Positions 25,299 through 31,374 of a DNA stretch of 33,075 bases are shown in pieces (positions within the stretch are counted from its first letter, which is position 1; each line of letters opens with the position of its first letter). The stretch comes from Streptomyces diastatochromogenes. Lineage in GTDB: Bacteria > Actinomycetota > Actinomycetes > Streptomycetales > Streptomycetaceae. The position numbers were made by a program, and so were the translations under genes. Under the pieces are notes generated by a model, which saw nothing but the letters and a program-made list of their open reading frames with translations, made no database searches and was not told the origin of the DNA. The stretch lies in assembly GCA_001418405.1 (NCBI GenBank), contig LIQL01000305.1:1-33075 (forward strand), read 5' to 3'.

Positions 25299-25358
25299 CC
25301 ATGCCCTTATCAAAGCGCATTGATAATCGTTCGAGACGCCTTTAGGCGCCTTTCCACG

Positions 25359-25413
25359 CCGTTCCGGGACACCCTCGGTCCCTACAGGGGCCAACAACTC
25401 CCACCCGGAACGG
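25359..25413 (+). promoter_or_regulatory. Branched RNA leader of the sigma-like gene
   Basis: A perfect 10-bp outer stem, CCGTTCCGGG (25359-25368) with CCCGGAACGG (25404-25413), encloses a second hairpin GGTCCC-TACA-GGGGCC (25377-25392). It ends 6 nt before the proposed TTG start, and the purine-rich GGAACGG that could serve as ribosome site lies inside the stem. It may control translation; no known riboswitch class is recognised. Confidence 0.5.
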
Positions 25414-25419
25414 TGCCCC

Positions 25420-26229
25420 TTGACGCAGCTCACGCACGCCCAAATTACCGACGCCAAAAACAACGACCTGAATGCGGTGTCGTCGGTAATTCGGGAAACA
25501 GATCAACTCGTATGCCGGCGAGCCCGCAAGTTCGCCACCACCAACGGCCACACGGATGCAGACCTGATAGAAGACCTCGCACAGGTCGGACGCATAGCAG
25601 TGTGGCAGGCAATCGGAGACTTTTCCGGTAACGACCCCGAGCAGTTCATGGCGCATGTTGACCAGAGCATTACCCGCGCCATGGCAGACGAGAGGCGCGA
25701 GGCGACCCGCCCCGGGGTTAGCGTCTACACCGCAAAGCGATTTGAAGCGGCGCTGTGCCAGGCAGCCGGCGACCCGTACGATGCTGAGAAGATCGCAGCG
25801 TCCGAAGAAATGGGCAGCGACAAACTGTCCCCGGACCTTGCCCGCGCTGCCCGCCTTTCCTGGCTCGGCCTTGACTCGCTTGACCGCCCGCTGAACCGGG
25901 GTGACTTCGGCTCCGATTACACGTTGGGCGACGCCATCGCGCAGGAAATCGGCGTCCCCGCGGACCTGGTGGACTCGGCCGACATTGCGAGCCACCGCCG
26001 CCGCGTGGTTCGCGAGCAAGTCCACCGCGCGCTAGGGCTGTTGAGCGACCGTCAGCGCCACGTCCTCAAGGCAGATCACGGGATTTCGCCGGTTGGGTTT
26101 TATGGTGACCAACCGGACGCAGTGTTGGCGGACGATATGGGCGTGACTGCCGAACAGCTCAAGCAGGCTCGCAAGAACGGGAAGAAACGATTCTTCGAGC
26201 TGTACCGGGCTGGTGCGCGTACGTGGTGA
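25420..26229 (+). CDS. Sigma-70-like RNA polymerase factor
   Basis: A 269-residue protein resembling sigma factors. The region-2-like part is DADLIEDLAQVGRIAVWQAIGDFSG (about 46-70), with the D-L-x-Q-x-G-x-x-A pattern, followed by QSITRAMADERRE. The end LGLLSDRQRHVLKADHGI ... ADDMGVTAEQLKQARKNGKKRFFELY resembles region 4, whose helix-turn-helix reads the -35 box, though with an insert. It probably directs host polymerase to phage promoters, perhaps for late genes. The start is TTG at 25420, without a clear ribosome site except one buried in the leader stem; a later start is possible. It overlaps the HNH gene by 7 nt. Confidence 0.7.
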   Translation: MTQLTHAQITDAKNNDLNAVSSVIRETDQLVCRRARKFATTNGHTDADLIEDLAQVGRIAVWQAIGDFSGNDPEQFMAHVDQSITRAMADERREATRPGVSVYTAKRFEAALCQAAGDPYDAEKIAASEEMGSDKLSPDLARAARLSWLGLDSLDRPLNRGDFGSDYTLGDAIAQEIGVPADLVDSADIASHRRRVVREQVHRALGLLSDRQRHVLKADHGISPVGFYGDQPDAVLADDMGVTAEQLKQARKNGKKRFFELYRAGARTW

Positions 26230-26738
26230 AGACGTGCACGAAGTGCGGTAAGGCCAAGCTTCGCAGCGAGTTCTACGCGGAACCCAGTAGGCGTGACGGA
26301 TTGAAGAGTGCGTGCAAGGCGTGCATTCGAGCGAAGCGGCGGGAGTACGGCCAGAGCGAGCGTGGGCGCCTCACGGCTCGGAACTACAGGGAACAGAACC
26401 GGGACAAGCTTCGTGCCTGGAACCGGAGTTGGAAGGCCGCGAACGAGGAGAAGGCGGAGAAGTGGAGGAAGGATAACCCTGACGCGATGGCCCGGTATCG
26501 GTCCAAGGATCGGGCTCGCAGATACGGAGCCGATCACGAGCCGTACAGCCGCGCGGCAGTCTTCGAGCGCTGGGGGTCCTGCTGCTGCTACTGCGACAGA
26601 GAAGCCACCACCCTTGACCACGTGGCGCCTCTCGGGTTCGGCGGGCACGACGAAGAGCGCAACGTGGTTCCCGCGTGCCAGCCGTGCAACTCCAGCAAGG
26701 GGCGGAAGACGCTCGCGGAGTGGGTAGCGAAGTGGTGA
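26223..26738 (+). CDS. HNH endonuclease with N-terminal zinc ribbon
   Basis: A 171-residue protein starting at GTG 26223 (a second GTG follows at 26226). The N-terminus KTCTKCGKAKLRSEFYAEPSRRDGLKSACKACIRAKRREY is a zinc ribbon with CxxC pairs. The C-terminus has the HNH core: CCCYCDREATTLDHVAPLGFGGHDEERNVVPACQPCNSSKG, with Asp-His, the Asn and a second Cys pair. Proteins of this plan are common in actinophages and are often homing-type nucleases. The helical middle is rich in Arg/Lys. It is coupled to the sigma-like gene by overlap. Confidence 0.85.
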   Translation: MVKTCTKCGKAKLRSEFYAEPSRRDGLKSACKACIRAKRREYGQSERGRLTARNYREQNRDKLRAWNRSWKAANEEKAEKWRKDNPDAMARYRSKDRARRYGADHEPYSRAAVFERWGSCCCYCDREATTLDHVAPLGFGGHDEERNVVPACQPCNSSKGRKTLAEWVAKW

Positions 26739-26902
26739 CGCTCCCGGCCCGCGACGGTGGCACGGTCACCGTGACCCGCTACGGCGCCCTGGTGGACATT
26801 CACGTCCGGGACGCGTCCGGTCGCACGGTCGCCACGGTGACCAGGGCGGCCGGCGTTGCTGCCGCACTGCTCTCGCGTTGCCGCGCACCCTCCCGATCTT
26901 GA
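26735..26902 (+). CDS. Small hypothetical beta-rich protein, 55 aa
   Basis: A 55-residue ORF whose GTG start is inside the GTGA overlap with the HNH stop; GTG at 26732 is also possible. It reads ARDGGTVTVTRYGALVDIHVRDASGRTVATVTRAAG, alternating beta strands, then a short helix. A terminator follows 15 nt later. No family recognised. Confidence 0.5.
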   Translation: MTLPARDGGTVTVTRYGALVDIHVRDASGRTVATVTRAAGVAAALLSRCRAPSRS

Positions 26903-26916
26903 TCACTTAAAGTGAT
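26902..26916 (+). promoter_or_regulatory. Dyad ATCACTT-A-AAGTGAT (possible operator)
   Basis: A perfect 7-bp inverted repeat with a single central base, directly before the terminator hairpin. It could be a protein-binding site or an extra part of the 3' structure. Confidence 0.4.
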
Positions 26917-26944
26917 AATCCCCCGCTTCGGCGGGGGATTTTTC
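26917..26944 (+). terminator. Intrinsic terminator with UUCG loop
   Basis: AATCCCCCGC (26917-26926) and GCGGGGGATT (26931-26940) form a perfect 10-bp stem with a TTCG tetraloop, followed by TTTT. It closes the replication and sigma operon. Confidence 0.9.
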
Positions 26945-27127
26945 GTTGATGCCGAACGTACCGGCCGTGCTGTTGTTGCTGCGCTTTGCGAGCGCCGTTG
27001 TCAGTGCGTGGCAGTAATGTCCGTCCGAGGTCATGCGTGACATCGACAGGGGGCGTACCAAACGGGCGTTTTCCTCGGTGCGGAATATGACCTACCGCAC
27101 ATCGAACGCTTGTACTACGGTGGGGGC

Positions 27128-27514
27128 ATGGTTACGCACAGCAAGGGCGGATACCGGACGGGGACCTGTGTCTACGTGCCGGCGCCCACCGGGGGAAGTG
27201 GTGGTTGGGAGGTCTGTACCGACCTTCCCGATGTGCTCGGCGAGAGCATCGCGCGCACCTGCGATGCACTCCGCACGATCATGGAGACACACGGCACCGT
27301 GGTCTCACGACTGCTACGCACGTCCACCCACAGCGGCTTCCGCCTGGTGGCCCGCGACGTACGCACGGGAGACCTAGCCGGCTGGGTCGAATGGGTGCGT
27401 AGCCGTGAGGGTTCCTGGCACCAGTGGGATGAACCCCTCATCGCGTGCGCAGCCTGCCAGCAAGGGGGCCGCGGGGTACTGCTGGACGAGTCATCAAGGC
27501 CGCTCGCGGCCTGA
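27128..27514 (+). CDS. Hypothetical protein, 128 aa
   Basis: A 128-residue protein starting at an ATG with GGTGGGGG ahead of it; an in-frame start at 27110 is possible. It reads as a mixed alpha/beta protein, GTCVYVPAPTGGSGGWEVCTDLPDVLGESIARTCDALRTIMETHG, then TTCAC-like C-terminal CAACQQGG. It faces the DUF397 gene across a convergent hairpin. It is typical of Streptomyces accessory proteins, but I do not recognise a family. About 180 bases upstream (26945-27127) hold no gene; a small GTGCGG...CCGCAC inverted repeat is at 27078-27100. Confidence 0.55.
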   Translation: MVTHSKGGYRTGTCVYVPAPTGGSGGWEVCTDLPDVLGESIARTCDALRTIMETHGTVVSRLLRTSTHSGFRLVARDVRTGDLAGWVEWVRSREGSWHQWDEPLIACAACQQGGRGVLLDESSRPLAA

Positions 27515-27541
27515 TGGTGCGGGCTGGGGTGATGTAGCAGA

Positions 27542-27577
27542 AACCCCGCTACTCCGGAGGGTGGGAGTAGCGGGGTT
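27542..27577. terminator. Convergent hairpin, perfect 14-bp stem
   Basis: AACCCCGCTACTCC (27542-27555) and GGAGTAGCGGGGTT (27564-27577) pair perfectly around an 8-nt loop. It sits between the rightward gene ending at 27514 and the leftward DUF397 gene ending at 27591, so it probably ends transcripts from both sides, although neither side has a clear T-run. Confidence 0.75.
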
Positions 27578-27590
27578 GCCTGGTGGTCGG

Positions 27591-27779
27591 TCAGCCGTGG
27601 TCCTTGGCGAACGCGACCAGGCCAGTGAAGGCGCGCGGGGTCAGAGTCAGGTACGGGCCGTGCGGGTCCTTGCTGTCCCGGACGGGAACGACGCCGGGGA
27701 CATTGGCGGCGACCTCGATGCACTGGCCGCCATGGTCACTGTAGGAAGACTTGAACCAGCGAGGGGATTCGGTCGTCAC
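27591..27779 (-). CDS. DUF397 protein
   Basis: A 62-residue protein of the DUF397 family, recognised from PRWFKSSYSDHGGQCIEVA and VPVRDSKDPHGPYLTLTPRAFTGLVAFAKDHG. In actinomycetes DUF397 genes are nearly always next to XRE/DUF5753 regulators, as here: its ATG overlaps the end of the XRE gene by 4 nt. The pair (WhiJ/BldB-type loci) affects development and may act like an antitoxin and partner system. Its carriage by a phage suggests a role in lysogeny or host control. Confidence 0.9.
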   Translation of the reverse strand: MTTESPRWFKSSYSDHGGQCIEVAANVPGVVPVRDSKDPHGPYLTLTPRAFTGLVAFAKDHG

Positions 27780-28612
27780 GGGATGCCCTTTCGCAACTGC
27801 TCGATCATGGCCACAGACTCAGCCGGTGAGTATGAGGCGGTCTGTAGTTGATGGTAGGCCGTCAGTATCGGCACCACAGAGGAGCCGTCCCTGTCCAAGT
27901 GCCCCCGCTGGGACGACTCGGCGTAGGCCATGAGCGAGCGATCGGGCAGCGTCAGCACGGTGATCGGCAAGTTGAACGGCCGGTGCTCCCCCATGTTGAA
28001 CGGGGCGACTTGCAAGCTGGTGGTCGGCAGCTTGGCGAACTCAAGCAATCTCGAAAGCTGGGCATCCATGACGTCACGACCGCCCACAGGTCGCCGGATG
28101 CAACTCTCGTCCAACACCACCAGGACCAACGGCGTGCGCAATCGGATCAGTGCGGCTTGACGCTCTGCCACGAGTGAGACCCGTTCGGCTGCCTGCTCAG
28201 TCGTAATGGCTCCACGCTTGACGTTGCTCTCCGCCAAGACTGTTGCGTACTCCGGCGTTTGAAGCAGTCCGGGAATGACACCCACCTCGTACAGCCTGAT
28301 CTCTGCCGCCCGTCCCTCGTGCTTGACGTACTCCGGGAACCCCTCCAACAGGGCGCCGTGTTTGATCTCGCGGTACTCATGCTCGAACGCGTCTGCGGTG
28401 CCGACCAAGCCGAACGCCATGTCTGCGGCTCTAGAGAAACGCAAAGTTGGAAACTTGTTGCCGTTTTCTACGCCCGAGATGTGCACGGCCGAGTAGTCCA
28501 TACGCTGTGCTAGGTCCGTCTGCTTCCACCCGCGTTCCTTGCGCAGCCTGCGTAAACGCGCCCCGTAGGCCGCCTGCGGAGACGCGTCCGGATTGAGTTC
28601 GTTCTGATGCAC
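27776..28612 (-). CDS. XRE-family regulator with DUF5753
   Basis: A 278-residue regulator starting at GTG with GGAGGGG ahead of it. Residues 15-70 form a helix-turn-helix (YGARLRRLRKERGWKQTDLAQRMDYSAVHISGVENGNKFPT). The rest, with HEGRAAEIRLYEVGVIPGLLQTPEYA and VLVVLDESCIRRPVGG, is the DUF5753 domain that pairs with DUF397 proteins. It is divergent from the rightward small genes starting at 28722, with a possible operator between. It may be the phage repressor or a host-derived accessory regulator. Confidence 0.92.
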   Translation of the reverse strand: MHQNELNPDASPQAAYGARLRRLRKERGWKQTDLAQRMDYSAVHISGVENGNKFPTLRFSRAADMAFGLVGTADAFEHEYREIKHGALLEGFPEYVKHEGRAAEIRLYEVGVIPGLLQTPEYATVLAESNVKRGAITTEQAAERVSLVAERQAALIRLRTPLVLVVLDESCIRRPVGGRDVMDAQLSRLLEFAKLPTTSLQVAPFNMGEHRPFNLPITVLTLPDRSLMAYAESSQRGHLDRDGSSVVPILTAYHQLQTASYSPAESVAMIEQLRKGIP

Positions 28613-28625
28613 GGGCCCCTCCGTG

Positions 28626-28652
28626 AACTTCGCTTTGCGCTTCTAGGAAGTT
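28626..28652. promoter_or_regulatory. Inverted repeat AACTTC/GAAGTT, possible XRE operator
   Basis: AACTTC (28626-28631) and GAAGTT (28647-28652) lie 14 nt before the XRE start, within the divergent 109-nt gap. The position suggests self-regulation by the XRE protein. A second small hairpin, GTAGCG-CTCT-CGCTAC, lies at about 28691-28706 before the rightward gene's ribosome site. Confidence 0.4.
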
Positions 28653-28721
28653 GAATCGTGCCCAGGATGGCGCGACGCTGAACCTCCCCGGTAGCGCTCT
28701 CGCTACGGAGAGGAGTGGGTC

Positions 28722-28898
28722 ATGCCCCCCGAATCCCCTGTTGCTCAACACGCACCGCCCCCGCCCGGGGCTGCCGTCTGGTTCAGCAAGTGGGTGCCGC
28801 TTCCGCGCGGTGTCCCGCGTGGACCGTACACCGCCCCAACGCCGGCTATTCTCCGCGCCATTGACGCCGGGCTACGACGGTTGGTGACCCATGGCTGA
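28722..28898 (+). CDS. Small hypothetical protein, 58 aa
   Basis: A 58-residue ORF with a GGAGAGGAGTG ribosome site. It is Pro-rich at the start (PPESPVAQHAPPPPGAAVWF) and ends in a basic helix (AILRAIDAGLRRLVTHG). Its stop overlaps the next ATG by 8 nt. It resembles small proteins next to XRE/DUF397 loci in Streptomyces, but no family is recognised. Confidence 0.5.
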   Translation: MPPESPVAQHAPPPPGAAVWFSKWVPLPRGVPRGPYTAPTPAILRAIDAGLRRLVTHG

Positions 28899-29139
28899 CG
28901 GAACCCCCGAGCGTGGCACCCGTCCCGTACCGCTCGGATCGGGCGTGTCCTTCCCGCCTTGTCGCTGCGGCGGTGCGAAGTGCCCCGACAAGGCACCGCC
29001 CGACGTGGAGCCGGAGCGCCAGGACGACGAGCGCCAGGACGACGAGCACCAGGGCGACGCTCCGTCGGACTCGCCCACCTTGCTCCACCTGCGTGGGCTG
29101 GTGCGTGACGACAACGCGCGTCGGAGGTGGGGGCATTGA
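28891..29139 (+). CDS. Hypothetical acidic protein with CxC motif, 82 aa
   Basis: An 82-residue protein overlapping the previous gene. It has FPPCRCGGAKCP, which may bind metal, followed by three tandem 5-residue repeats (ERQDD, ERQDD, EHQGD) encoded by three 15-bp repeats at 29014-29058. The rest is low-complexity and charged. It is coupled to the next membrane-protein gene by overlap. Confidence 0.55.
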   Translation: MADGTPERGTRPVPLGSGVSFPPCRCGGAKCPDKAPPDVEPERQDDERQDDEHQGDAPSDSPTLLHLRGLVRDDNARRRWGH

Positions 29140-29444
29140 CCGGCCACGGCACGCACCGCGCGACCGGCGCGCGGTTCACCAAAGAAGCCGCGGACACAGC
29201 GCTGTCGGATATCCGGACCGAGCTGGACGCGCTACGCCTGCACTTCCCCGAGCTGGGCACGGCCGACGGGCGTATCACGCTCGGGACGATCGGGCCGGGC
29301 ACGGCGGGGCGGCTGGTGCGGGTGCTGCGGCGGGGCGGCCGGCGACGCTGGATCACCGGGGACGGATGGATCATCGGGAGCATGCTCGCGCTGGTGGTGG
29401 GGGTCGCGTCGGTGCTTGTCGTGTCCCTTCTCGTCGCCCGGTGA
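29127..29444 (+). CDS. Tail-anchored membrane protein, 105 aa
   Basis: A 105-residue protein. A soluble helical part (ARFTKEAADTALSDIRTELDALRLHFPELG) is followed by a basic stretch and a C-terminal membrane helix (WIIGSMLALVVGVASVLVVSLLVAR, about 80-105). The start is GTG at 29127 with GGAG near it. The topology resembles phage superinfection or lysis-modulating proteins, but no function is assigned. Confidence 0.55.
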   Translation: MGALTGHGTHRATGARFTKEAADTALSDIRTELDALRLHFPELGTADGRITLGTIGPGTAGRLVRVLRRGGRRRWITGDGWIIGSMLALVVGVASVLVVSLLVAR

Positions 29445-29677
29445 TCTGTCCCGGACCCCATCTGCAATGCCGGGGGTGTCAGGGCCGGGGAACCGTGAGG
29501 GCGCATATTCTCCGAGTAAACCCCTCGCTGTCCGGAGAAACGGTGTCGCTTGATTTCGGATCGGGGTGCTGGTCCTGTGACGGGAAAGCCTACTTCTGCC
29601 TGGCGAACCCGAAATGCGACGGCCCTCACAAGAGGGAAATTCCTGTAATTCTCTGCGGCGAACTTCCCCCGGTGTGA
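29441..29677 (+). CDS. Small zinc-finger protein (DnaJ-like CxxCxGxG), 78 aa
   Basis: A 78-residue protein starting at GTG in a GTGA overlap with the previous gene. It contains LQCRGCQGRGTV, a CxxCxGxG motif like a DnaJ zinc repeat, and CWSCDGKAYFC and KCDGPHK further on, enough Cys for two zinc sites. Small proteins of this plan are common in actinobacterial mobile elements. Target unknown. Confidence 0.6.
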   Translation: MICPGPHLQCRGCQGRGTVRAHILRVNPSLSGETVSLDFGSGCWSCDGKAYFCLANPKCDGPHKREIPVILCGELPPV

Positions 29678-29962
29678 TCTCACCTAGAAAGGCCCTGGTG
29701 GCGAACCTGTCGCGAATTGCCACCTGTGCCACAAATAGACCCCCGGCCCATCGGGAGCCGGGCGCGTTCCTCGCGGTGTGGCCCTAATACCTCCATCGGC
29801 CCCGGTCCCTGTCGCATCGGGGACAAAGTGGGGAGTGCTAAGCCACCTGGGTTTTAAACGGGCGAGCCCAGGTGGCCCAAAATCCCCCGCCCCCCGATTC
29901 CTGTCAATTCGGTTTCCCGGGGCGGGGCTTCCAAGGAAAAAGCGAGAGAGAGGCACAACAAC
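29678..29962 (+). other. 285-nt gap with strong hairpin
   Basis: No gene was found here. The main feature is GCCACCTGGG (29842-29851) with CCCAGGTGGC (29867-29876), a perfect 10-bp inverted repeat around a 15-nt loop. A smaller CCCGGC...GCCGGG stem lies at about 29741-29763. There is no classic promoter, but the gap is long enough for one. Confidence 0.45.
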
Positions 29963-30103
29963 ATGGCAAATCCCCAAGGCCCCGTAGGCGACTCGATGCA
30001 CTCCCCGAGGGTCAAGCAGGAGAAAATCCGCGCAGACCCGAACGGGAACAGGGCGGAAAGGCGCGAGGCTGACAAGCGAGCCAAGAAGAACAACAAGAGC
30101 TAG
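29963..30103 (+). CDS. Small basic protein, 46 aa
   Basis: A 46-residue ORF with a GAGAGAGG ribosome site. It reads ANPQGPVGDSMHSPRVKQEKIRADPNGNRAERREADKRAKKNNKS, with 14 Lys/Arg, and is probably nucleic-acid binding or disordered. Not recognised; supported by ribosome site and coding-like composition. Confidence 0.5.
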   Translation: MANPQGPVGDSMHSPRVKQEKIRADPNGNRAERREADKRAKKNNKS

Positions 30104-30135
30104 GGACTAGCCGCCGCAAGGATTGGCAGCCGATT

Positions 30136-30240
30136 ATGGAATGCATCAACTCCCCCGACGGGTCGCACCACTATTACGTGTACGCGGGGAACGGTGTATA
30201 TCAGTGTGCATACTGCGATTCCCGCGTCCACGCCTACTAG
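30136..30240 (+). CDS. Tiny Cys/His protein, 34 aa
   Basis: A 34-residue ORF reading ECINSPDGSHHYYVYAGNGVYQCAYCDSRVHAY. Cys3, His11/His12 and the CAYC pair could bind one zinc. The ribosome site is weak (AAGGA). The composition looks like a true zinc peptide, but expression is uncertain. Confidence 0.4.
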   Translation: MECINSPDGSHHYYVYAGNGVYQCAYCDSRVHAY

Positions 30241-30396
30241 GCTCCGCCCGCCGACGAACCGCGGAATACTCTCCCAACTCCTGTGAGAATTGGCGGGGCG
30301 GGTAAATTCCTGGCTGGCTGCCTTCACGGACAGCCAGCCGGGCGGATCGAGAAAAAGGCATCACCCAAGAAATCCATCCGACCCAAGGGGTACCAC
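30241..30396 (+). promoter_or_regulatory. Structured leader of the HemB-like gene
   Basis: Contains two RNA hairpins: CCAACTC...GAGAATTGG at about 30270-30291, and a perfect GGCTGGCTG/CAGCCAGCC stem at 30312-30339. No T-run follows, so they are not terminators. AAGGGG before the GTG at 30397 is the ribosome site. I looked for a cobalamin-type conserved core and did not find one. Confidence 0.4.
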
Positions 30397-31374
30397 GTGA
30401 CCGTAACCGAACAGCCCCACACTCGAACGAGCGCCACCAGGACGACGAGCCCGCTCCGGAGCCGACAGGCAGTCCGGAACCTGTTGGAACCGCAAACACT
30501 CACCCCCGCCGATCTGTCCATGGTGCTACTCGTCACCGAGGAACCCGCAGACCGCCCCATGCCTACGGTCACCGTGGCCGAGATTCCCGCAGTGATGCGC
30601 GAGGCCGCACGGCTCGACATCCGTTCCGTGAAGCTGTTCGCCGAGTCTGCCGAGCGGGATGCGACGGGTGAAATCTCGCTCGCGTCAAACTCCCTGATGG
30701 CACGTGCCATCCACGCCTGCAAGGACACTGCCCCGGCCCTCGCGGTCATGACGGAAACGTGTCTGTGCTCGTACACCGACGGCGGTGTCTGCTACCTCGC
30801 CGGACGGACCGGACAACCGGATGTGCCCGCAACCATCGATGTCACGTCCCGACAGGCAGTAGCTCACGCGGAAGCGGGCGCGGATATCGTTGGCCCCGCG
30901 TCAATGGTGCTCGGCACTGTCGGGGGTGCACGGAAGGCACTCGACCAATCTGGGCACGATGGGGTGTCCGTCATGCCCCACGTGATTTTCTGGTCGAGTC
31001 TGTACGACGGGTTCCGGCTCACGATGGGCGCCACTCCCAAAGCGGGGATCAACCGGGAATTTCAGATCAACCCTGCGAAGGCCGACCAGTTCGTTGACAC
31101 GGCCTTACGGATGGAAGCGGCGGGCGCCGACATGATCCTTTTGGAGCCTGCGCAGTTCACGGCGGACGTGCTCACCACGCTCCGCAGCTTCACCCGCGCA
31201 CCGCTGTTCCCGTTCTCGGTATCCGGCGAGTACAGGTCCATGACGCGTTTGGACCCCGAGAACGGAAGGCGGGACGTTCGGCTGTTGGTCGAGCTGTTCA
31301 CGATGCTCAAAAGGGCGGGAGCGAGCGGCAGTATCACGTATGCGGCGCTCGATATCGCCCGACAGCTCACCTAG
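30397..31374 (+). CDS. HemB (porphobilinogen synthase) homologue lacking both Schiff-base lysines
   Basis: A 325-residue protein of the HemB family by overall alignment: TETCLCSYTDGGVC (zinc Cys122, Cys124, Cys132), AEAGADIVGPASMVLG, GADMILLEP and FPFSVSGEYRSM (SGEY at 276-279). Normal HemB joins two 5-aminolevulinates using two Schiff-base lysines. Here the first position (SxK[FY]ASxFYGPFR in the family) reads HVIFWSSLYDGFR with no Lys, and the second (MVKP) reads LLEP, with Glu250. The conserved HGHC is GGVC. It therefore cannot be an ordinary synthase. It has one TTA codon (residue 237). The GTG at 30397 fits the family length; an upstream GTG at 30283 crosses the leader hairpins. Confidence 0.85.
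   Translation: MTVTEQPHTRTSATRTTSPLRSRQAVRNLLEPQTLTPADLSMVLLVTEEPADRPMPTVTVAEIPAVMREAARLDIRSVKLFAESAERDATGEISLASNSLMARAIHACKDTAPALAVMTETCLCSYTDGGVCYLAGRTGQPDVPATIDVTSRQAVAHAEAGADIVGPASMVLGTVGGARKALDQSGHDGVSVMPHVIFWSSLYDGFRLTMGATPKAGINREFQINPAKADQFVDTALRMEAAGADMILLEPAQFTADVLTTLRSFTRAPLFPFSVSGEYRSMTRLDPENGRRDVRLLVELFTMLKRAGASGSITYAALDIARQLT

Larger units (their letters stand above)
24975..25419 (+). other. Non-coding stretch between polymerase and sigma-like gene
   Basis: About 445 bases with no convincing gene and clearly lower GC than the coding parts. It holds an 11-mer CTCAAGYGGAG twice (25143 and 25242), a bulged stem, a perfect terminator hairpin and a branched structure directly before the sigma-like start. 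Two tiny ATG frames (MIPQL at 25156, 20 codons at 25261) are present; the second crosses the terminator stem. No tRNA was found. Confidence 0.6.

Noticed and set aside
25261..25323. 20-codon ATG frame after GGAGATAAGGCA
   Set aside because: It runs through the perfect terminator stem and its codons are dictated by that stem.
25325..25345. GTTCGAGAC, resembling a tRNA T-loop
   Set aside because: No acceptor, D or anticodon arms can be folded around it; the nearby bases belong to a terminator and the sigma leader.
29700..30396. Cobalamin riboswitch before the HemB-like gene
   Set aside because: A GCCACCTG string is present at two places, but the conserved B12 core and its partner segments are missing.
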